A program made the position numbers and the translations under genes. From NCBI GenBank assembly GCA_937921595.1, contig CAKZTD010000091.1:1-64000 (forward strand): a DNA stretch of 64,000 nt, given 5' to 3'. Every line of letters starts with the position of its first letter. The first letter of the stretch is position 1. The notes beneath the pieces were generated by a model. That model worked only from the letters and a program-made list of their open reading frames with translations. It made no database searches and was not told the origin of the DNA. Positions 1 to 9,134 of the stretch are shown here, piece by piece. Origin of the DNA: an uncultured Saprospiraceae bacterium (GTDB taxonomy: Bacteria; Bacteroidota; Bacteroidia; Chitinophagales; Saprospiraceae).

Positions 1-955
1 CTCTACTCAAAAGGTAATCGGAAGGAAAAGCAATTTGAGTTTCTAATCCCCAGGAATTTCCTGATTTTTCAAAAACATAAACCTGAGGAGATAAAAAAGG
101 TCCTAATTGGCCATCTCCTCCATTTCCCACAATCGTATTAGCAGCAAGGTCGATATCCCATAGGAATATTTGAGATTCCGAAAGATTCATCTCATCTTCC
201 AAAGACCAATTGTTTCCATTTAATTTGTAAACATAGATTGAACTTCCAGTTCCAGTTCGTCCTAAAATGGCTAAAGTGTTCCCTGATAAAACGAGGTCTG
301 TTCCTGTAGCGCAAGCAGCAAAGAAATCAACATCAGCCGTAATAATCGTTTGCTCTACCCAAGCGTTGCCTTGCTTTTTAAAAATAAAAACTGATCCGCA
401 AGAAGCTACTGCGAGTTTGTTCGCACTGCTAGAAACAACAGCACCAAAATTATCCGCTTCAACACTTGGGCTCAAGGTTTGCACCAATGAACTCCCACTA
501 TAAACATGTACAACACCGCTATTTGGAGCTCCTACAAAAAGAGTATTTCCTTGTTTAGCGATCGAAGATCCATAAGCATCACCAGGTGTGCCTTCAGAGA
601 GAACCGTAGCATCTCCTGAACTTCTAGCTCCAGCAACTAAGTTCGATTGTTCTACTTGAGCCATAGAAATTGCTACAAATGATTCAAGTTGATTCAATTC
701 TTCAGCACTTGCCTTAGCAATGATTTGTGCATAGAGCTCATTAATTTCCGCTTTAGAAAGTTCACCTTCTTCAAATCCATAGATAGCTTGTATCGTAGCA
801 TTGGCATTATCAAGTTCCGATGTATTTTCAATTGTATTACTTTCTTTAAATGTGCTATTTTCAAGAGATTCTTTTCCACAACTAGAAATAGCAATAACCG
901 CGAAGAGTAAAAAAAATGCGGCAATGTTTTGAGAAAAAAGGTTTTCCTTTTTCAT
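1..955 (-). CDS. FG-GAP-like repeat lipoprotein, C-terminus beyond window
   Basis: The reverse-strand frame is open from the ATG at 955 to the window edge (318 codons, no stop), so the protein is partial. It begins with a lipoprotein signal: Lys-rich start, hydrophobic core and ISSC lipobox with Cys at residue 26. About 90 helical, Glu/Ala-rich residues follow, then repeated beta-rich blocks such as GDAYGSSIAKQGNTLFVGAP and ADNFGAVVSSSANKLAVAS. These resemble FG-GAP / integrin-type propeller blades (DxFGxxVxxxxxxLxVGAP), seen in surface-exposed Bacteroidota proteins. It is probably an outer-membrane-anchored surface lipoprotein; its ligand cannot be guessed. It stands alone, with 340 bp of AT-rich DNA upstream. 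Confidence 0.8.
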   Translation of the reverse strand, partial: MKKENLFSQNIAAFFLLFAVIAISSCGKESLENSTFKESNTIENTSELDNANATIQAIYGFEEGELSKAEINELYAQIIAKASAEELNQLESFVAISMAQVEQSNLVAGARSSGDATVLSEGTPGDAYGSSIAKQGNTLFVGAPNSGVVHVYSGSSLVQTLSPSVEADNFGAVVSSSANKLAVASCGSVFIFKKQGNAWVEQTIITADVDFFAACATGTDLVLSGNTLAILGRTGTGSSIYVYKLNGNNWSLEDEMNLSESQIFLWDIDLAANTIVGNGGDGQLGPFLSPQVYVFEKSGNSWGLETQIAFPSDYLLSR

Positions 956-1296
956 GAGTTTTTATTTTTTTAGGGTTAAAAAATATTTGAGAGCTTTGAT
1001 CTTTCAGCTTATCATCAAATTTTTACCTCTCATAAATCATTGACCGCAAGTTATAATCGAATTAAGTATTTATTAGGGACAATTTTGAAAAGTAATTCTA
1101 AAAATTATAACAAAATAAACTTATACTCGTATCATAAATCACTATATATCAGTCATTTATTAAAAATAAAAAGTCAAAAATAATTCTATTTTTTATCGTA
1201 TATTTATTTAGAAATACCCAAATATTATAACTTGTAGTTTACATAGTTAGAACATTACTTACATCTATTAGCATAGATTTAACTTAAGCCCATAAA
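956..1296. other. Intergenic region between divergent genes
   Basis: About 340 bp of very AT-rich sequence separates the lipoprotein gene (leftward) from the 473-aa gene (rightward). It must hold both promoters. I found no clean TAnnTTTG element, no strong hairpin and no plausible ORF. Confidence 0.5.
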
Positions 1297-2718
1297 ATGA
1301 AAAACAGTAAATTACTCTTCTTACTCAAGGGTTTAAAAACAAATGAACTTCATTGGTTTCAAAAATTTCTCAACTCTCCTTTTTACAACAGCAATAAAGA
1401 ACACATTGCCTTATTTCAACACCTCAAAAAGTACTATCCGGATTTAGATTCTCCGAAATTGGATAAGGCCAAAGCTTTTCAAAAAATCTATCCAAGGGAA
1501 AAATTCGATATTCAAAAAATGCGAAAGCTCATGCATGGCTTAGCTCTTTTAGTAGAAGAATTTATGGTCGCGATGCAGCTTCGTAATCATCCTTTCGAAA
1601 AAAAGAAAGTCTTAACGACTGCTCTTGGAGAACGGAATATTTATGAACAATTTAAGAAAGGGACCGAGGAGATGATTGGGAAATTGGAGGCTTTGCCGTA
1701 TCGGGATTCAGAATACTTCAAGGGTACCTTTGAATTTAATTTAAACTTAGCTAATCATGTAGAAACGAATCGGCAAAAATTAAATACTCACATTCTAAAA
1801 ACGGCTACTGAACATTTGGACTATTTTTACCTATTACAAAAACAACAATTGACTTTTGCAATTAAAAACCATGAAAGATTGCATAAGAAAAAAATAAGTC
1901 TAAAATCTTTAGCCCAAACTAAAACAGCCTTACAGGAAGAACCCACTTTCAAATTATATCAACTTGTAATTCAAACTTTAACCTCCACTAACAATAATGA
2001 AGGGTATTCAGAGATAGAACATTTATTTAAAAGTAAGATTAATACAATTAGAAAAAAGGAGAGGAGTTTCTTTATTCGAATTCTTATAAACCACTTAGGC
2101 AACCAAATTAATCAAGGGAAAAAAGGTTTTCATACAAAGCTTTTGAATTTATATAAGTTTGGGTTAGAACAGGAAATATTTATCGAGAATAACAAAATTA
2201 ATGAAAGTACTTTTATCAATATTTCAACAGTTGCAATTCATGAAAAAGAATTTGAGTGGACAGAAAACTTTATACTCTCATACAAAAACAAACTGCCCAA
2301 TACCACAAGTAGTGACGCTACTAATTTAAGCCTAGGTAATTTATTTTATCATAGAAAGGAATACGACCAGGCAATAGATTTACTCTTAAATTACTCTTTT
2401 TCAAAACCTCTTTTAGTTCTACAATCAAAAGTAATTTTATTACGAATACATTTTGAACAGTACATTATTGATCGCAGCTATTATGATTTTTTATTTTCAC
2501 AAGTTCAATCCTTTGAAAAATATATTCGTCGAAATAACTTTATATCGAATTCTAAAAAAGAAATATTTTTAAATCTTGTTCTCATCGTTAGAAAAATACT
2601 TGTTGACCATTCTCAAAACACCTTAGATATTAAGCTACTCCGAAAGATTAAATCTACCAAACCTTTAGCATTAAAACTTTGGCTGTTAGAAAAAGTAGAA
2701 GAACTTATTAAAAAATAA
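1297..2718 (+). CDS. Conserved hypothetical protein, all-helical, 473 aa
   Basis: This is an unrecognised 473-aa protein with no signal peptide and no membrane segment, so it is probably cytoplasmic. The N-terminal ~60 residues have the pattern LLFLLKGLKTNELHWFQKFL ... SPFYNSN, then KAFQKIYP and a hydrophobic helix. The remainder is rich in Lys, Leu, Phe and Asn with the regular spacing of helical hairpins, possibly degenerate TPR-like repeats. I recall similar N-terminal patterns in Saprospiria-type hypotheticals, but that is memory, not a search. The start is an ATG after a purine-poor leader. It is a single gene, convergent with the following small Fn3 gene. Confidence 0.75.
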   Translation: MKNSKLLFLLKGLKTNELHWFQKFLNSPFYNSNKEHIALFQHLKKYYPDLDSPKLDKAKAFQKIYPREKFDIQKMRKLMHGLALLVEEFMVAMQLRNHPFEKKKVLTTALGERNIYEQFKKGTEEMIGKLEALPYRDSEYFKGTFEFNLNLANHVETNRQKLNTHILKTATEHLDYFYLLQKQQLTFAIKNHERLHKKKISLKSLAQTKTALQEEPTFKLYQLVIQTLTSTNNNEGYSEIEHLFKSKINTIRKKERSFFIRILINHLGNQINQGKKGFHTKLLNLYKFGLEQEIFIENNKINESTFINISTVAIHEKEFEWTENFILSYKNKLPNTTSSDATNLSLGNLFYHRKEYDQAIDLLLNYSFSKPLLVLQSKVILLRIHFEQYIIDRSYYDFLFSQVQSFEKYIRRNNFISNSKKEIFLNLVLIVRKILVDHSQNTLDIKLLRKIKSTKPLALKLWLLEKVEELIKK

Positions 2719-2753
2719 AAGAGATTCCTCATTTTGAAGAACCTCTCTTTTTC
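2717..2753 (+). terminator. Weak hairpin terminator after the 473-aa gene
   Basis: The arms AAAAGAG and CTCTTTT, with an inner TTC/GAA pairing, overlap the stop codon; the 3' arm runs into a short T-run. The stem is short, so this is a weak call. Confidence 0.4.
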
Positions 2754-2770
2754 AATAAGTTAATTAACTT

Positions 2771-3118
2771 TTAACCGATAACGATATCTTCCTCAATAAT
2801 CACATCCACACTTACCCCTCCCCCACAAGTCGTTCTAAAATGAAACTCATAATCTCCTGGACTTAAATTCGAAAATGTAAACCCAGAACCACTCACCGGA
2901 TAGATGCCACTTGCTTTTCCATCCTTTACATAATACACTTCGAAAGTTTGACTTGGACAAAAACAGTCGTTCCAGTCGAAGGAAATAGAATTATAAGTTT
3001 CAGAAATCTTAGCAACATTCTGCGGTGGCGGACAGGAAAAATCAGCAGTATTCAAAGTAGCCGCAAAACAAAAAGTTACTAAGAATAAACACGTAGCAAT
3101 AAACATGAACTTTTTCAT
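2771..3118 (-). CDS. Small secreted protein with one fibronectin type III-like domain
   Basis: The 115-aa protein has a signal peptide (MKKFMFIATCLFLVTFCFAA, cleavage near residue 20-24), then a single beta-sandwich of about 85 residues. Fn3 hallmarks are visible: a Pro-rich lead (CPPPQNVAKIS), the central Trp in SISFDWND, YEVYYV-like strand C (FEVYYVKDG), and the NLSPGDYEFHFRTTC strand F/G pattern. It has no type IX sorting tail. Exported single Fn3 modules are common in Bacteroidota, usually with unknown ligands. It is encoded alone and convergent with the 473-aa gene. Confidence 0.75.
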   Translation of the reverse strand: MKKFMFIATCLFLVTFCFAATLNTADFSCPPPQNVAKISETYNSISFDWNDCFCPSQTFEVYYVKDGKASGIYPVSGSGFTFSNLSPGDYEFHFRTTCGGGVSVDVIIEEDIVIG

Positions 3119-3430
3119 AAGACATTAGTTTTTAGGCCTTGCATGGGGCAAGACATTGGGGTTAATAAAAATTTGAAATGTTTGATTTTCTACTTTTTGA
3201 GGCTTGCTATAAGAGCGAAAACATCGTTAAAAAGTATATCACAAAGGTGGGGGTAAATATCTCTTAGGAGTTAGGAGAAAGCGTTCAAGAAAAGGTAAAA
3301 TGGTTGTTGATTGGCATAAAAAAACGGGTGATTTCGTTGTATCGAACGAAATCACCCGCTTTATAAAACACTAGTTATCAAATACTTACTGGTTGTATTC
3401 AACAAATCCAACTGCAATGAGCTAATAAAT
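3119..3430. other. Intergenic region upstream of the Fn3 gene
   Basis: About 310 bp. It contains the strong terminator of the DoxX operon (3318-3358) and, nearer the Fn3 gene, presumably that gene's promoter. No further ORF is supported. Confidence 0.5.
3318..3358 (-). terminator. Intrinsic terminator of the sensor-DoxX operon
   Basis: A perfect 14-bp inverted repeat (CGGGTGATTTCGTT / AACGAAATCACCCG) with a 6-nt loop is followed on the minus strand by seven T. It lies about 75 nt past the DoxX stop. Confidence 0.9.
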
Positions 3431-3859
3431 TTATTTTGAGTCTTGTGCAGACTTATTCATCAAGCCATCTATCGAAAATCGATCCCAAGCTTTTGGCAAA
3501 AGCAGCAATGGAATCAAGAGAATCGTCCGAGACATGACATGAGAAGTATCCCATATTGGCTCTGCCAGACCATGACCAAAAGTCACGATGACCAAGACTG
3601 AAGCTAAGGCATACAAGGCATAATCCCTCTTGAATCCGATCACCAATAACAAGCCGCCAATCAACTCTACATAAGAAGTATAATAAGCCGTAGCATATAC
3701 CAAAAACTCTGGAAGCAATGCGGTATAAGTTTCTTTGAAAAAATTATTGTATACGTTTTCTACTCCAAACTTAAAGACTTTTCCAAATCCTTGAGCCAAG
3801 AAAAAAAAGCCTAATAATAAACGGAGTGTAAGGACTGCGATACTTCTATTTAATTGCAT
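3431..3859 (-). CDS. DoxX family membrane protein
   Basis: This is a 142-aa integral membrane protein with four hydrophobic segments (about residues 8-25, 50-75, 78-97 and 108-128). Its N-terminus TLRLLLGFFFLAQGFGKVF matches the DoxX family pattern (R-LLG--F--aG--K). DoxX-like proteins are small inner-membrane proteins linked to quinone or thiosulfate redox chemistry and to oxidative-stress complexes; the substrate here is unknown. The start lies 3 nt after the stop of the large sensor-regulator, so the two are co-transcribed, and a strong terminator follows. Confidence 0.85.
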   Translation of the reverse strand: MQLNRSIAVLTLRLLLGFFFLAQGFGKVFKFGVENVYNNFFKETYTALLPEFLVYATAYYTSYVELIGGLLLVIGFKRDYALYALASVLVIVTFGHGLAEPIWDTSHVMSRTILLIPLLLLPKAWDRFSIDGLMNKSAQDSK

Positions 3860-3862
3860 AGG

Positions 3863-6805
3863 TTATTTATTTTTAATAGTACTTGGTGAATATCCGAAAG
3901 TTTCCTGAAATATTTTTGAAAAATAAGATGGATCTTTGAAGCCTACTTCATACGCCGCTTCTGCGACATTAGTATCTGTATTTTCTAAAAGTTGCTTTGC
4001 TTTATTGAGTCGATGTAATTTAATATAAATAGACGGCGGCACATCTGTCAGGGCTTTCATCTTTCGAAATAATTGTGAGCGAGACATTCTTACTTTTTGA
4101 CAAAGTTGTGGAAGTCCAAAATTCTCATCATCAATATTTTCTTCAAGAATTTTATTTACTTTTTTAATAAAAACATCTTCTATCTGAATGATTTCCGTTA
4201 CTCCATTTGTTTCCAAATCTTCCTGATTATTTTTAGAAAAATAGGAGACCATCCGCTTTTGTCTTTCAACTAACATTTCTAATCGGACTAATAATTCTTC
4301 TTTGTCAAAAGGTTTGGAAAGATAAGCATCTGCGCCGCGTTTTAGTCCAGCTAACTTAGAAGCTACATCAGCCTTGGCAGTCAATAGAATCAATGGAATA
4401 TGACTCGTCCGTTCATCATTTTTTAAGGTATCGCAAACTTCGAAACCATCTTTCTCCGGCATCATGACATCGCTGATGATCAAGTCCGGAATATTTTCAA
4501 GGGCTTTTTCGATACCGATTCGACCGTTGTAGGCGACGTCTATTTGATAGAGATCTTCGAGACAAGACTTGAGGTAGATAACGACATCTGCATTGTCTTC
4601 GATGAGGAGAAGTTGAGGAAGCTTACTATTTAAAATCTCTGGTTTTTTATCAGTTACAGGAGACAAAATATTATTTCCGATTTTATCGATCTTACTTTGG
4701 TTAGATTTCCAATTTAGCGTAACTGTTTTTGAATTATTATTTTCTAATAACTCAGCTTCGTTTCGAATCGGTAACTTCACTAAAAAAGTACTTCCTTTAC
4801 CTACTTTACTTTCTACTACAATCGTTCCGCCCAACACCTTCACCAATTCTTGAACATAAGCTAAACCTACACCAGACCCGTAGACATTTTGATCTTTTGT
4901 ATTTTTCACCTGATAAAACCGATCAAAGATATGCGGTAATTCTTTCGCTGCAATTCCATGCCCTGTATCTTGTACTTTTATAAATAGCTGCTCATCTGCC
5001 TTCTCCAAAACCACCTTGACATCACCTCCATCATCTGTATATTTCATGGCATTAGAAATCAGATTGCTCATGATATTTTGCAAAGAATTAGGATCATAAT
5101 CCATAAGCATTTTTTCTACCGGAGAAAAAAACCGGAGCGAAATATTTTGTCCATTTGCGAAACTCTGAAACGCTTCGGTAGAATAACGAAGGAATTCGAT
5201 AATATCTCCTTGTATGATATTTAACTGCATCGAATTGGTTTCCAGTTTTGACAAATTCAGGATTTGATTAATTTGCCCCAGTAGATTTTTTCCATTGCGC
5301 TTGATCAATTGCACACCTTCTCCTAAATACTTTTCGGGTTGTTCTTCTATCTGCTGAACCATCCCTAGAATGACTGTTAGCGGAGTTCTAAATTCATGAG
5401 TAATATTGGTATAAAAAGTAGATTTAAAAGCATCCAATTCTCTGATTCGATTGGCCTCGATTTCTTGACGTTTTTTACTTTGATAGAAAAAGTAAGCGAG
5501 AGAAGCGACTAACAATAAGCCTAAAATCGTTGCGATTAATCCAAGACGCTGTTGGGAAAGCGTTGCTTGACTTCTTGCTAACTCGAGATTGGTGATGGCT
5601 TCTTTTTGAGCGAATTGAAGGCTGTCCGCCAGTGCTTGTTTTTCATAATTATATTCGTATTCCTGACGGAGCGATGCTCTTTGATTTTCTTCCCGCCTCA
5701 TGCTATCTCTGATTATGATGGAATACTCGAATTCTTTCAATGCATTTTCATAATTGCCCATAGCTTTATATACCTCATGCAAGTCCCTGCTTATCGCTTC
5801 TACCCCTTCAAACATCCCAACATTTTCAATTATTCCTTTTGCTTCCTTCTTATATTTAAGAGCTAATGAGTAATCCTCTTTACTAAAATAAACAGATCCA
5901 ATACTTGAAATAAAATGAGAAATCATTTCTGTATCACCAATCTGTTCGGATATTTTCCTACCTTCTTTAAACACTTCCAGCGCCTCATCAAACCCTCCTG
6001 ATGCGCCATGCAAATTCCCAATATTAGAAAGTGTTATTGCTGCATTTTGTAAATTTCCAGCTTTTAAATGCATGCTATAAGCTTCCTGATAATAAGGCAT
6101 AGCTTTTTTGTATTCCCCTATATTAAAATAAATCAATCCGATATTACTCAACTGGGTTCCAATCCCTGAAACATCACTTATAGATTTCGACATTTCTAAA
6201 GATTCAAAAAAATATACCCTTGCATTGGAAGTATCCCCTTGCATTGAATATACCACTCCAAGGTTTCCAAGACTCTGAGCTTTTCCAGAAATATTTTCCC
6301 GAGTCTCTGAAGCTGCATCGTGTGATTTCAAGCTGAGCGTATGATATTTTACCGAATTTATGAAATCGTTCTCTGCTCGATAAATTAAGCCAAAGACATT
6401 ATAAATCTCTCCTAAAATTCTCTCATCTTGAACTTCCTTCGCGATTACTAAAGCTTCCTCTAAATATTTTTTGGCTTTTTTAAATTCATTTTTCACTTTA
6501 TAACCAATACCTTGACCTGATAATCCTAAGACCTTAAAAGTTGGTAAATTCAGGCTATCCGCTTCTTTAAATAGTAATTCAAAAAAATACTTAGCACTAT
6601 CTGGCTGACTAAAAAGGTATCCAGATCTAGCATAATCATTTAGGGCTGTCAATCTAACAGAGTCTGTCTTTGAATGGTCTTGATAAATAGACAAAAGGGA
6701 ATCAAGATTGGTTTGACTAAAAGAACCAAAAGGAAGAGTCAGTAAAAAAAATAGAATGGCAATAAAGGAAACAGAAAATTTCCTTTGCAAACATGAAGTC
6801 AACAT
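3863..6805 (-). CDS. TPR-containing hybrid histidine kinase / response regulator / AraC regulator
   Basis: A 980-aa one-polypeptide two-component system. A signal peptide (residues 1-30) leads into about 370 residues of periplasmic TPR repeats (many SLGNLGVVYSMQGD-like units). A membrane helix near 415-438 (LGLIATILGLLLVASLAYFF) is followed by a HisKA domain with the phospho-acceptor motif NITHEFRTPL near 468, a HATPase domain (N-box NLISNAMKYT; G1 VQDTGHGIA; G2 GSGVGLAYV), a receiver (acceptor Asp in IISDVMMPEKDG near 776) and a C-terminal AraC helix-turn-helix pair (about 885-980). It resembles Bacteroides HTCS regulators but has TPRs in place of a two-component propeller. The obvious candidate target is its operon partner DoxX. 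The inducing signal is unknown. Confidence 0.9.
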   Translation of the reverse strand: MLTSCLQRKFSVSFIAILFFLLTLPFGSFSQTNLDSLLSIYQDHSKTDSVRLTALNDYARSGYLFSQPDSAKYFFELLFKEADSLNLPTFKVLGLSGQGIGYKVKNEFKKAKKYLEEALVIAKEVQDERILGEIYNVFGLIYRAENDFINSVKYHTLSLKSHDAASETRENISGKAQSLGNLGVVYSMQGDTSNARVYFFESLEMSKSISDVSGIGTQLSNIGLIYFNIGEYKKAMPYYQEAYSMHLKAGNLQNAAITLSNIGNLHGASGGFDEALEVFKEGRKISEQIGDTEMISHFISSIGSVYFSKEDYSLALKYKKEAKGIIENVGMFEGVEAISRDLHEVYKAMGNYENALKEFEYSIIIRDSMRREENQRASLRQEYEYNYEKQALADSLQFAQKEAITNLELARSQATLSQQRLGLIATILGLLLVASLAYFFYQSKKRQEIEANRIRELDAFKSTFYTNITHEFRTPLTVILGMVQQIEEQPEKYLGEGVQLIKRNGKNLLGQINQILNLSKLETNSMQLNIIQGDIIEFLRYSTEAFQSFANGQNISLRFFSPVEKMLMDYDPNSLQNIMSNLISNAMKYTDDGGDVKVVLEKADEQLFIKVQDTGHGIAAKELPHIFDRFYQVKNTKDQNVYGSGVGLAYVQELVKVLGGTIVVESKVGKGSTFLVKLPIRNEAELLENNNSKTVTLNWKSNQSKIDKIGNNILSPVTDKKPEILNSKLPQLLLIEDNADVVIYLKSCLEDLYQIDVAYNGRIGIEKALENIPDLIISDVMMPEKDGFEVCDTLKNDERTSHIPLILLTAKADVASKLAGLKRGADAYLSKPFDKEELLVRLEMLVERQKRMVSYFSKNNQEDLETNGVTEIIQIEDVFIKKVNKILEENIDDENFGLPQLCQKVRMSRSQLFRKMKALTDVPPSIYIKLHRLNKAKQLLENTDTNVAEAAYEVGFKDPSYFSKIFQETFGYSPSTIKNK

Positions 6806-7140
6806 AGTGATTGTTTTTTGAGGGTGAAAAACTTATACATTTGAGGAAGCAGCAAAAGGTTCCACAAACATTTTTTTATAAAAACATTACAACATTGATA
6901 TAAACATTGATACCAAGAAACAAGACATCAACTATAGTAATAGCTACTGGAGAAAAACATAGAAATTCCTACATCTCATTTCTTAAAGTTATATTATAAA
7001 TAGGAAAAGGAAAAACGGAAGAGGAGAATATTACTTTTAGATGACGGAGAAGCTTTTTTGAAAAGGATGGTAAAAACAAAGACACAAAGGTTGACGTCCC
7101 TCTTTGTGCCTTTGTCGTAAACATTAAAAAAAGTTAACTT
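6806..7140. other. Intergenic region upstream of the hybrid sensor gene
   Basis: About 335 bp between two leftward genes. The right part carries the terminator of the DUF4197-like gene (7071-7115). The left part must hold the sensor promoter, for which no convincing -7 element was found. There are no ORFs. Confidence 0.5.
7071..7115 (-). terminator. Terminator of the DUF4197-like gene
   Basis: The arms ACAAAGACACAAAG and CTTTGTGCCTTTGT (13 of 14 paired, 12-nt loop) are followed on the minus strand by TTTTTA, about 25 nt past the stop. The arm sequence is the simple CACAAAG type that recurs in environmental Bacteroidota intergenic DNA. Confidence 0.75.
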
Positions 7141-7827
7141 CTAACCCTTTTTCTTTTTATAATAATCAAAAACCTTAGACACTACCGCTTTCCCAAGCTT
7201 GTTTGGATCTTTACGAATCTTAGATTCTTCTTTCTCCATAGTCAGAAACAAAGCATCAACTGCTCGCTCTGCCATAAAATCTGGAAGGGAAGAACCCACT
7301 TTTTTCTTAGCAAAGAGATTATACGCTCCAGCTGCCATCGGCCAATATTTTAAAGCTTCTGTTTTGCCAAGCTCTGCTTCTATTTTTGAACTATATCTTT
7401 TTTTCACAGATCCATACATCGCATTTTTCAATGCCATTGATGCCGCATTTGGTTCACCAACGACAATTGCAACCGCATCTTTAAACTTCACTTCTTTTAC
7501 CGCATCTGCCATGATACCAGCACTTTCATCTGCCATGATTTTGGAAACCTTACCGATCTTCATATTGATGTTATCCATTTCTTTTTCTAAACCCACTGCT
7601 TTCAAAGAAGCTAGGACTGGTTTCATTTCTGGCGGAAGAAATCCATCGACTCCTTCTTTGTTAAGTTTTTGCAAAGCTTTGATGGCTCGAAAGGCACTGC
7701 TATTGAGTACTTCTTTTACTGCAGAGATGGTTTCTAAACCTGTTGGTGCTAAACCTACATTTTTCAAGGAAGAACAGGATCCAAGAAAAATAGTAATCGT
7801 TAATAATAAGATACTGACTTTTTTCAT
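7141..7827 (-). CDS. DUF4197-like lipoprotein
   Basis: A 228-aa exported lipoprotein: the hydrophobic N-terminus ends in an LGSC lipobox (Cys 18). The mature part is helical and Ala/Lys-rich. The central pattern (LEKEMDNINMKIGKV, then A--A--FKDAVAIVVGEPNAASMALKNA) matches my recollection of DUF4197, where MN-AAE and AI-I--GDdxAAT-YF recur. The function of that family is unknown. The gene is a single transcription unit with its own terminator. The assignment rests on pattern memory; the lipoprotein call is firm. Confidence 0.75.
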   Translation of the reverse strand: MKKVSILLLTITIFLGSCSSLKNVGLAPTGLETISAVKEVLNSSAFRAIKALQKLNKEGVDGFLPPEMKPVLASLKAVGLEKEMDNINMKIGKVSKIMADESAGIMADAVKEVKFKDAVAIVVGEPNAASMALKNAMYGSVKKRYSSKIEAELGKTEALKYWPMAAGAYNLFAKKKVGSSLPDFMAERAVDALFLTMEKEESKIRKDPNKLGKAVVSKVFDYYKKKKG

Positions 7828-8058
7828 TGTTATTAGTTTGTGATATTGAATTTACTGAGGAATGAGTTCCACTGACCTTTAGACGAGGAGATTTATAAAT
7901 GGGTACTATTTTGTGTAGCTAAGCAGTTCTATTCATTTATGTCTTATAAATATCAGAAATAAGGAACAGCATTAACATTTTTTTGAGTAGTTTTATCGTT
8001 AAATTCATTAAATACCTTAATAATTAGTTGTCGACCAATATACCGCCTAATCTTTTCA

Positions 8059-8382
8059 ATGTTTTTTGCATTGTTATTAGTCAACGTCTTCGTTGCTAAG
8101 GAACTGCATTATATCGTTGAATTCAGTCATGGCCATGAACATCACCTTGTCGATCGCCACTCGGAATGTACTAACTCTACTCATTTTCATGAATACAGCT
8201 TTGATTCGGAGTGTCATATTTGCGATTTCAATTTTTCGCCTAAAGATCAGGCCGACATTCAGCTTCCTTTATTAGGTGTTCAGGAATTTTATGCGAATTT
8301 CATTTTTCCAAAATGCGAATTAAGCTCTAATCGTAGCCATTCTCCGCCTAATCTCCGAGGGCCTCCAATTCATTTTACATAG
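8059..8382 (+). CDS. Small His/Cys-rich exported protein, probable metal handling
   Basis: A 107-aa ORF with an N-terminal hydrophobic segment (MFFALLLVNVFVA), then a His-dense stretch (HGHEHH, DRHSEC, THFHEY) and a CHIC motif, ending in a short Pro-rich tail (SPPNLRGPP). It contains no enzyme motif. The His/Cys clustering is typical of periplasmic or membrane-tethered metal-binding peptides, and the genes downstream encode a lipoprotein and a ZnuD-like receptor. That context suggests zinc (or copper) capture; this is inference. An alternative upstream non-ATG start cannot be excluded, because the frame is open for a short distance before the ATG. Confidence 0.7.
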   Translation: MFFALLLVNVFVAKELHYIVEFSHGHEHHLVDRHSECTNSTHFHEYSFDSECHICDFNFSPKDQADIQLPLLGVQEFYANFIFPKCELSSNRSHSPPNLRGPPIHFT

Positions 8383-8572
8383 ATACTTTTCATTCTAAAC
8401 ATCTAATTGTATTCAGAGCAAAGCTCAAGTAATACAATTATCGTGATTTCCTACTTCCATGTTTCAGTTTTCGAAAGTTAACTTAAACACCAAGGAGTAG
8501 TAGGTTATTTTTTATTATCTTATTTTCTAACAGCAAATTTGTTTTTACAATTTTGCTACAATCTTATATAAA

Positions 8573-9133
8573 ATGAATTTTTCTAAAATAATATTTCCAT
8601 TAGCTCTTCTTCTTTCTATTTCTTTTTTCTCTGCCTGTAATGACGATGATGTTATTGATCCGCCAGAGGAATTAATTACTACATTGAATTATACCCTAAC
8701 ACCAGATGGAGGCGGAACAGCTGTCACGCTTTCCTTTCAGGATACGGACGGTGATGGAGGTAACGCTCCGATTATCACAGGTGGAACATTAGTAGCAAAC
8801 ACCAATTATACAGGATCTGTTGAAGTGCTCAACGAATCAGAAGATCCAGCCGAAGATATCACGGAAGAAGTAGCTGAAGAAGATGAAGAGCATCAATTCT
8901 TTTATTCTTCAGATATCAGTGGTTTAAGTTTTTCCTATGACGATACTGATGCCGATGGCAATCCTGTTGGAATCAAAACTATGCTTTCAACAGGTGATGC
9001 TGGCTCAGGTAACATCTCTGTTGTTCTTCGCCACGAACCAAACAAAAGTGGAAGTGGTGTTTCAGATGGAGACATTACCAATGCTGGAGGAGAAACAGAT
9101 ATTGAAGTAACAATTCCTGTAACGATTCAATAA
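8573..9133 (+). CDS. Acidic lipoprotein partnered with TonB receptor
   Basis: A 186-aa lipoprotein with lipobox FSAC (Cys 22), then an extremely acidic mature part (NDDDVIDPPEEL, EEVAEEDEEHQF) of beta type with Asp/Gly loops (DTDGDGGNAP, DDTDADGNPVG) and the C-terminal pattern DGDITNAGGETDIEVTIPV. The stop is 1 nt before the receptor start, so translation is probably coupled. Proteins of this shape recur beside TonB receptors in Bacteroidota and may act as surface lipoprotein partners (SusD-like in position, not in sequence). The acidic loops could bind divalent metal. The function is inferred from context only. Confidence 0.8.
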   Translation: MNFSKIIFPLALLLSISFFSACNDDDVIDPPEELITTLNYTLTPDGGGTAVTLSFQDTDGDGGNAPIITGGTLVANTNYTGSVEVLNESEDPAEDITEEVAEEDEEHQFFYSSDISGLSFSYDDTDADGNPVGIKTMLSTGDAGSGNISVVLRHEPNKSGSGVSDGDITNAGGETDIEVTIPVTIQ

Positions 9134-9134
9134 G

